DNA of 64,000 nt from the NCBI GenBank assembly GCA_905116865.2, contig CAJHNH020001158.1, positions 1 through 64,000 on the forward strand. Reading direction: 5' to 3'. A program made the position numbers and the translations under genes. Source of the stretch: Candidula unifasciata (lineage: Eukaryota; Mollusca; Gastropoda; Stylommatophora; Geomitridae). Every line of letters starts with the position of its first letter. Positions within the stretch are counted from its first letter, which is position 1. Of this stretch, positions 27,901 to 36,900 are shown in pieces. The notes under the pieces were generated by a model that was not told the DNA's origin, searched no databases, and saw nothing but the letters and a program-made list of their open reading frames with translations.

Positions 27901-30900
27901 CTGAGCCAGATGAATACCCTGGTATGGCTTGTTTTTTTTTCTGGATGTTTCATTTATCACTTCTCGTTCTTGTGATTTGTTTGTGTTAACTAATTCTCAT
28001 AGTTTTGAAGCCAGAGTACATATCTTTTCCTTCTAATTGTGTTTCAGTTTTAGTTAACAGTAAAAGTAAACTGTAAATAATGTTTGTTTTTTTTAAGCAT
28101 TTTTTTGGTTAATAGAATGTTCATATTTTTTTTTTTTTTTTTTTGGATCTCGTTCTAAACCATTTTTTCTTTTAAAAATGTTTATACCAGCCACACTTTA
28201 TGTAACAACATCTAATATGTTTCTTTTCCAGTGAAATCTAGACGCATTCGATTTGCTGATGATGAAGATGATGATGACGATGACGATTATCGGAGGTCAA
28301 GTGATGATGAGGATAGTGATGGTAATGATAGAAGTGCTAAAAGAGGAGTGAAAAGGAAAGATAAGACAAAAAGGAAAGATCCCGAAAGTAAAAGGTCAGA
28401 TACAGGAAAAAAGAAAGTTTCTGCTCTTCAGGCTATGATGTTAAAAATGGCTGGCCAAGACACACAAGAGTTTGAAAAAGATGAGACCAGTTCTACATCG
28501 TCTTCTTCGTCTGTATCTTCAATGTCCGATACATCACCGCCGTCATCAGATGATGAGGAGGATGAAGTGAGAAGGATCAGACTTTTGGATAAATTGGTGG
28601 GTTGTAGATATTTTGTTTTTGTTAAATCCTTCAGTACTGAGCAGCTCAACACGCATTTGTTTCAACTGGGTGATTCTTCTTCTTCTTTGCATTCACCAGC
28701 TGTACACTGGTGGAAAGTTCTGGTTGTTCGTCCACTTCTAGACTGCAGTCCTGTTCAAGAACCGGATTGTTGTGTGTGCATCCATTTGACAGATCTGATA
28801 CATCTGTGCAGACTGTTGGTTCCTTGCCTCTCAGGCAGATGCACTCTGACTTTGAAGGAAGCTCCTAATTAGTCAATTCTTACAACATGCTTTTGGGTAG
28901 GCAATGGGTCTATTCTTGTTTTCCCTATAATAGGGCCCCGGAACCCACACAGGGGACTGGGTGATTAACAATTGCAGGTATGGAAAGAACAGGTATCACG
29001 ACGGTTTTCTTCAGTGCTGAGCCTCTAAAGGCTCCGGTGGCTGGCTAAGTATGGTACAGACCCCAAGGACATCCTCAGTGGTGAATTACAGATGGGTAGA
29101 GATGGGATATAAAAATGTGTGCAAGAGCAGGACATGAATGATACAGGTATTAAGGTAGACTGATAGGAACAAAGCGCCTCGAACTGTGTTGCATGGAGTG
29201 GGGAAAATCAGGAAGGGAATGGGAATAGGGGAAACATAAATGATTGTAGAAAGGTTGAGAGCTGAATTCCTAAGAAGAAGCACATTAAATACATGTTGGC
29301 AGTAACGGTCCTGAAATATTTTGATCCGACAGAAGACTTTCTGACTGTGGGGGCAGGTCTTGCTAGTCAGGCTCTCCATTACCATTGGCAGTTCTTCTTC
29401 TTTCGTTCACATGAAATAAATTATCTATATCTGCAAAGCTGTCTCTAGTATGAATTTCACTGTCTTTTGTAATTCACTGAGCGGCCCGTAAAGGCAATGG
29501 CAGTTATTCCCATGCTTTTTCCGTAGCACAGTATAACAGTGTCTCACCTGGAAAGGTGCCACCTGTAGCAACATGATTTTAAGAAACGTAGCTCTTGTCT
29601 CTTCTAGGGCATGGAACTAGTATACTGTATGAACACACTATGTTTAAAAAAATTGTTAGCTGCTTGCAGCGGAAAACGAACTCAAAGGTCACTTGTTAAA
29701 CCATACACTGAGCCTCTAAACCATTTTGTTTTTTAATTTACTTGGAAATCCTTTACAGGAGTACCAATCCCAGAATTTTTTTCGTGTTGGGGTTTTTCTA
29801 GGCAGTTTTACGTTCAGCAGTTTGCCATTGCTATCTGAATGGTCAGCTCTCAGTACCACCATTGCAAGACAAAGCTCGTTCGCAATGCTTAAGCCATATT
29901 ACTGCTTGTAATTACCACTTTCGCAATGGGGGGGGGGGGTAAATTAAGCTTATTGATTTAAGGCCACCCAGCTAGTGTTGTCGCCACAGACTGTGCAGGT
30001 TAGGATTTTATTTTTGCTCCCAGGAGAAAACATTCCCGTTACCTAGGATTAGAACCCTGGTCTCCCACATGAGAGCCCTGTGTTATTATCCTGTCAGTGA
30101 GCCACTCAAGCTGTAAACTCCTGCAGGTTTATCCACTTCTGAACCGTGGCTCTGCTGCTTCTTCTTTGCTTTCACCGTATGTAAACTTATGGATATTTGT
30201 CCACTTCCGGACTTAGTCCCTGTTCCTTCTTCTTTGCTTTCACCGGATGTAAACTTATGGATATTTGTCCACTTCCTGACTTAGTCCCTGTTCCTTCTTC
30301 TTTGCTTTCACCGGATGTAAACTTATGGATATTTGTCCACTTCAGGACTTTGGCCCTGTTCCTTCTTCTTTGCTTTTACCGGATGTAAACTTATGGATAT
30401 TTGTCCACTTCCAGACTTTGGCCCTGTTCCTTCTTCTTTGCCTCCTTACCTACAAGGCAACTAATTAGGGGAGTTTCCTTCAGTCAAAGTGTATATGTGT
30501 GTGAGAGGTGAGGAACCAACAGTCTGCATACAAATAAGCCAGATCTGTAAAACTCAAATGCTGCAAAACTCAACTCCTGGAACAATACAAATGTTCAGAA
30601 ATGAATGAACAACCAGAACTTTCTGCCAGAGTTTACAGCCCCATGAACACTAAGAAGAATTTACGCCACCACCTGTGATTCAACACCTCTGTATCCCCAG
30701 ATTTATAAAATGATGAAGGTTTGTGTTCATGAAGTTTCTTCTCTTGGAAAGCAAATTATTAAACAGCTAATATTTGTGCCTTCCAGGAAGAAGAAGAAAG
30801 AATTCAGTCAAAAGAAAGAGAGATTGCACAAAAGAAGGTGGAGATCTCTCAGCTGGATGACCGACCACCTGGGTTAGAAGACCCCGTTGACAGGCTGACA

Positions 30901-33900
30901 GAAGAAGATGCTGCAGCCATTTCAGCAGCAAAGCTGATTGAAGAAGCAGAAATGGAGGCAGAGAACAGACACCTCACACCGAAACTTCAGCCACCAGGTC
31001 CACCGCCAGGCCTGCCCCCAAATCTGGTCAATATGCCTGGCATGCCACCTGGTATGTGTTTTTTTTTCTTCTAATGTTTCTTGCTGAGTTTCTGTTTTTG
31101 AGAACAGCGCAGAGAATAAAATGATTGAAAAACAAACAAGACAGTTTTCCTCCCAGCAGATGGTAAGTCATAATGTAGCAAATTACTGTTTTTCTGACCT
31201 GAGAAGGAAGAGACTCGAGAACTTGGTACATCTGGTAAGGTTGACGGAAAAAGATTAAGGGGAAAGCACAGAGATAAATATATAGCTTAGCTGTATATGT
31301 TGGATGAGGCAAGAATACTGGCCTGATCCATGATCAAATGGGATGGTGAAACATGACAGCTTACATTTATTGGCACGTACGATGATGAACCCTGGTTCAT
31401 CTTGTACTGCAAGAAATTAAACAAAACACCAGTGTCATAAGTCCATATTCTCCCAAGGTCACTTCTTGCTTTGGCGTCAGATCTTTTCATGTGTAGCTGT
31501 TTTGTTGGTAGTTGTGCCTGCATTTTGATGAAATGACCAAACAATTTGATGTTGCATTTCACAGTAAATTTAGTGCATGATGTTGTTCCTACAGTCTATC
31601 TGTTAGTATCATTTCTTACTTTTCCTCGGATTGTTAAGTTGGCAGCTTTCCTCAGGCATCTAATTCCACAGGTGATAGTTTTACATAGGTTAGCCTTTGA
31701 TAATGTCCAACTTTGTCACTGGTGGCTCAGCGCATATGCTGTTTAATGATCTTTTCTTTGTAGTCATACTTATGTTTGGATGTCTTAAAATGTCAGTTAC
31801 TTATTAATTGTCAGTTACTTGGCCTATTTAACAGCCAGAAATACTTATTAAACTGATTCAGGAAAGTTCCACATGCTGAAGAAGTTTTTAAAATGGGAGT
31901 AACAAATTCTGTTTTTTTTTTTGTTTTTTTAATCAAGAAGCCAGAAAGTTTTTTTTTAATTTTATTTATTTAGTCTCAGTCAAGGATTCAAAGAAACTCA
32001 CCCATATTTGAAGTTCGGGTTGCTTCTTTTAACTGCCTGTTGCCTTAATATAACCGCTTTGGGGGTTAAAAGAGATTTTTGTGATTTTTGTGATTTGCTT
32101 CTGTTGGATTCTCAACTTGATCATATCTCTTTGAGTCACTGCTTGTTAATCCTTCATAATACAGTCCTAGTAGCAGAAACATTACAAGGAAAAAAGAGGT
32201 TTTTAATGAGTAGTGTCATTTATTATATTTTGAAACTGAATTTTTTTTTTTACCTGGCAGTGTTGGTCAGATCTCTCGGCAGCTGATAATTTCAATAGCA
32301 TGTATGAGTCTGTATTCCAAAACCCTTGCATGTCACATCAACATCCTGTCAGAAGTCTTTTCACGCTGTCTTCCTCTGTCTCTCTTTCTACAAATCTTCA
32401 CAAAATATTCCAGTTTCATCTCATCTCAATTGATCCTCTTATAGAGGTGTTGAGGCGAAGTATCATTTATGGGAAAGAGCCGGTTTGTGTGCTTCGTAAA
32501 TTGGGACTCTCATGGACTGTAAGTCCCTCTGTCCATCGCTTGCATGGTCGACCTCTTCTTGGCTTCCCATCTAGTCTGTATATCATGGCTTGCTGTGGTA
32601 TACTGTCTGCTGACATCCGTGTTATATGGCCAAATCATTTCACCTGTTGTCTTCTAATGAAATCAAGAGGTGCTGGTATGCCAATTTTCCTTAGGATTTC
32701 ATCATATCACTTAATATTATATTGAGAGCCCTTCGTAGGAATCTCATTGCGGTTATTGTAATTTTGTTTGTGTGTTATGTGTGTCCAATTACGCTCTTCA
32801 CATAACATGGCCATAAAAATTATGTCTGTCTCGATATTTGTGGTAGTTGTCTTCAGGCTCTAGTCTCTTTTATAACATCTAGATGTCTCATTTTGGCTAT
32901 CCAAGGAATTTTAAGCGTTCTGCTGTAAAACCATATCTCTGAGGCCTTAAGACATTGTTTGGCTTGTTCATAATTCTGTACCTGTGTTAAAACTGGCTCC
33001 AAATAGCATGTAAGTTGTAAATACATATGCATATTAATTTATTAATCCAATTCTGTAGTACAAACAGTATATATGCTACTGTCTGTTTGTCATGTACTAT
33101 ACCGATAATCTGACCTGATTCTTGTTGTTGTTAAAAAAAGCAATGCTAGTTTTATTTGTCATCTAATGCATAGAATGTTTCTGGCAGGTCCTCCACCAGG
33201 TGCACCACCCATGTTCATGCGTCCCCCGCCACCTCGAGGAGTTCCTCCAAGACTGATGCCACCAGGGCCGCCTCCAGGAAGACCACAGGGCTTGCCTCCA
33301 GGACCTCCGCCAGGCTTGCCGCCAAACCTCAGAGCACCACCCTTGCGTATTCCACCACCACTAGGTTCGTACTTGCCTTAAATATTCTTCCTCTTCTTTT
33401 TCTGCCTTCAGTTACCTCAGCTAAATGTAGTGGAGATATCAGGATTATCTCTGTGGTCTTTCTGATGCACTGTGTAAATTGTTCTTCATTTGTCTTTTTC
33501 TTCACAGTAACCGGCTGTAAAATCTAGTGGCAAGTTCTGGTTGTTTGTCCACTTCTGGACTTGCTGCAGAGCTTGGTTTTATGTCCATATCCATTTTACA
33601 GATCTGGCTTATTTTTCTGTAGACTTGTTTCCTCGCCTTTCAGGTCGATACACTCTAACATCGACGGAACAGGTCGATGCACTCTAACATCGACGGAACA
33701 GGTCGATGCACTCTAACATCGACAGAACAGGTCGATGCACTCTAACATCGACGGAACAGGTCGATGCACTCTAACATCAACGGAACAGGTCGATGCACTC
33801 TAACATCGGCGGAACAGGCCGATTCACTGTAAAATTGACGGAAACACCCCAGTTAAGCAGTGGGTTTATTCCCCCCGCCCCAAATGGGGGCCCTGGAACA

Positions 33901-36900
33901 CACATAGATACTTCAGTTGTCCAAAGTTGTTTCATACCCTATCTTTTTATCTTTTCTGTGCTCTTGTTTATTATTTCTCTTTTAATATAAATAATATTTT
34001 TGTACTCTATTTTCAGTTCTTCTTCATCTTAGTGTTGAAGTCTTTAGTTTTACTATATATGCTATAGTATTGGCAGGATAAAGAGTCCATTAACCTGTCT
34101 GCATCAGTATTAGTACCCCAAAATTTCTGCTTCAGTACAGCATACCTTGGTCAGGTTCGGCACTTGTAGGGCAGTCCTGTCTTAAAAGATGTGTCTAAAT
34201 AGGGCAGTCCTGAAGGATGTGTCCAGGTAACTGAATTCCAGTTCCACCAGAACTTTCTGTGTGGGATACTTTGATAGCCAAGCATGTGTTCAGAAAAGCT
34301 GTCAGATAATGTAAATGTGGATTTACTGTTGGGGGGGGGGGGGGGGGGGGGGGGGCTGCATTCGTGGAGTGGCTATGGATACAAAGGTAATTGGTTCAAA
34401 TCCAGACGGTGCCAGATTTTTTTATTTCAAACGGGACCTAGGCTCCCAGGTCTACCCAGTTTTAAATGGTACCAACTGAAGTCCTGCGAAGTAAAAGGTG
34501 AACAACATTATGTTGACCACATTACCCATTGAGAGCCTTATATGTCCAGTCAATGTGTTGATTGGCACTCGTAGATAGATAGAACAGTTTATTTATTTAT
34601 TTGTTTATTATATGTCCAGTGTGCCACTGGTTTGTAAAGGGACCTTTATATTTTTTTTTTGAACTGAAGTTTAAGTTCCCTCTGCTTTCTCATCCCGTCG
34701 GCTCTGTGGCTAAGTCGATGCGAACGTTTCGTAATGCCGGGGTGCCGGGTTCGATCCCAGCTGCGGGCCATGCGCCTTGCGTTGGTTTTGACAGTGGTAT
34801 CAGGGGAGCCGACCGTCCAGAAAGCAATGGCAAACTACTGGACATAAGTTTGCCCAGAGAAATCACACAACAGCCAGGGGCTGCTGGGGTTGGTTCTGCA
34901 ACGTCCTGTAAAGGATACGCAACTAACCTTTTTTCTCATCCCAGCTGTTCTGTAGTCCGCTATCTCGTGTATTAATTATCTGTGACCTCACTGAAATGAT
35001 GTTAATTTTGATACTCTTGACGCATTCAGAGCTGTATAGTGGTGGGGTGGTTAGTGCAATTATTTCTTATTATATTAGTATGGGTTCGACCCCTTTAGTG
35101 CTAAGCCACTCACCATGCTTTTGGGGGTTATTTCCTACAGATAGGTCCTGATATCCCATGCTATAATTGTGGAAGACTTTTCTTAGCGCGTGCGGGTGTT
35201 GCTAGTCACACTTACCATCACCACAGGCTGTGAGACCCCTGCCTTCTCATAGTGCAGTATAAAACTATTGTCTGGAAAGATGAAATAATACCAGATCAAT
35301 CAATCTTACAAGTTCTTCTTTTGTGTTCCATCCAATTATTGGATTAACTTGCTTTAGCTTGGTTATTGCTTTAACGCTGTCACCCTGGGAAGCTGCAAAA
35401 CTGTCACTTCCTTTTAGATCCAGTTCCCCTTTAATGTCACTTTTCCGACTTAAATAGAATGACCTGTTTACGAGAGATATAGGTAAGGCTGTTGACAGAG
35501 TTCACGCCTGTGCAGCTTTTAGGAAGTTTGGATGTGAATATAGTCATGACAATTGGCATTTAGGGGGTTTCTATGTGAACCAGTTAGTTCTTGTGTGTGT
35601 GTGTTAAAGATGACAATTTTTTTTTCTGTAAACCATATTGATATAGGTCACAGGTCGCAACATTAATTACCTGGTGGATATTTTTTTTTCTGACCTGTAT
35701 TCTATTCAATGCTTAACTCCGTTTATTACTCCATTTATATATCTTTGTATAATGACCCCCCCACCCCCCCAAAAAAAATAATAAATGTAGATGTTTTTAA
35801 AAAAGTTGTTAACAGTGTATTAGTGACTTACATACGATTGGGGGGGGGGGGGGGGGTATCCTATGGGGTCGTAACCCTTTTTTCTTCAGTTCCTGGGGAG
35901 GCGCAGAATTGACTGCTTCTTCCCTACATTGTTATTGCTTTTTACTGAGATCCATAATCCACCTTTTTATTTAATGAAAGTAACTGCTCGGAATTTAATA
36001 CTTTCAAAGCTGGATAGGGCAGGAAGAGTTATTTGCCAGTTGTAATGGGATTTTCTGTCCTCCACACAACTCATATTGATTCTGAGGTTGACTCATTAAA
36101 TGGGCAACACAAATATATCTGGAGAAGTATAGGGGGAAAAAGGGGGGGGGGGGTAGTGTAATACTGAATAAACCGCTCGCCCACGTTTGTTGTTTTTGTT
36201 GCTTGTTCAGGCATGATAAACATGTCTTCTTCTAGCACATCCTCTGCACGTATGTTGCTGATACTTGAAGGAAGCACAGAGTTGTCCAGGTGACATAATA
36301 AGGGAAGCACAGAAACATCAAGGTGGCGGACAGAAGACGTCTACATAAGAAAATTGCATGCTGTAAATATTGAACTCACCTATTTGTTACGTCAAGCCAT
36401 TAAACAAAGCACAGAATGGTGACACTGTGACCTATTTTACATGTTGTATGACATGCTTAAGAAGGATTGTGTTAAACTTAGTTTTATTTGACAGAAAGCC
36501 GTTAGCTGCAACACTTATTTAATCTAGAGCAAGTCTACACAGGACTTGGCTTGAGTTGGTTGAGAGCCTAGTCTTCAGTTTTGATATTCTTCTGCTGCAT
36601 TTGCCTTAAAAAGGACAGTTGATAGTTTTTTTTGTGGTTTGCCAGGCTGCAGATCTGCACCTTGCTGGCCCAACACAGCTGCTTTCCCTATTAGCATATC
36701 CCTGTGATGGTCTCCATAGTATTATCTATTTCAAGTTTTTAGCTACTGTATATGAAATTTCAGGTATTAGACTGCCTTTGACTAGCAGTGCTCAACAGTG
36801 CAGTGATCCCATGCTCAATCCCTAGGAGCAGTAGATTTTCCTCGGATCATAGCTGGGGGGGTGGGGGGGGGGGGGGGGGGGCACCCGACATTATCACATT

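Noticed and set aside
32300..32725. 141-residue + strand ORF
   Set aside because: Shadow of a minus-strand LINE-alpha reverse transcriptase fragment with clear family motifs.
34601..34975. 124-residue ORF
   Set aside because: Lies across a SINE-2 copy; the same reading recurs at 56520 on the other strand, so it is repeat-derived.
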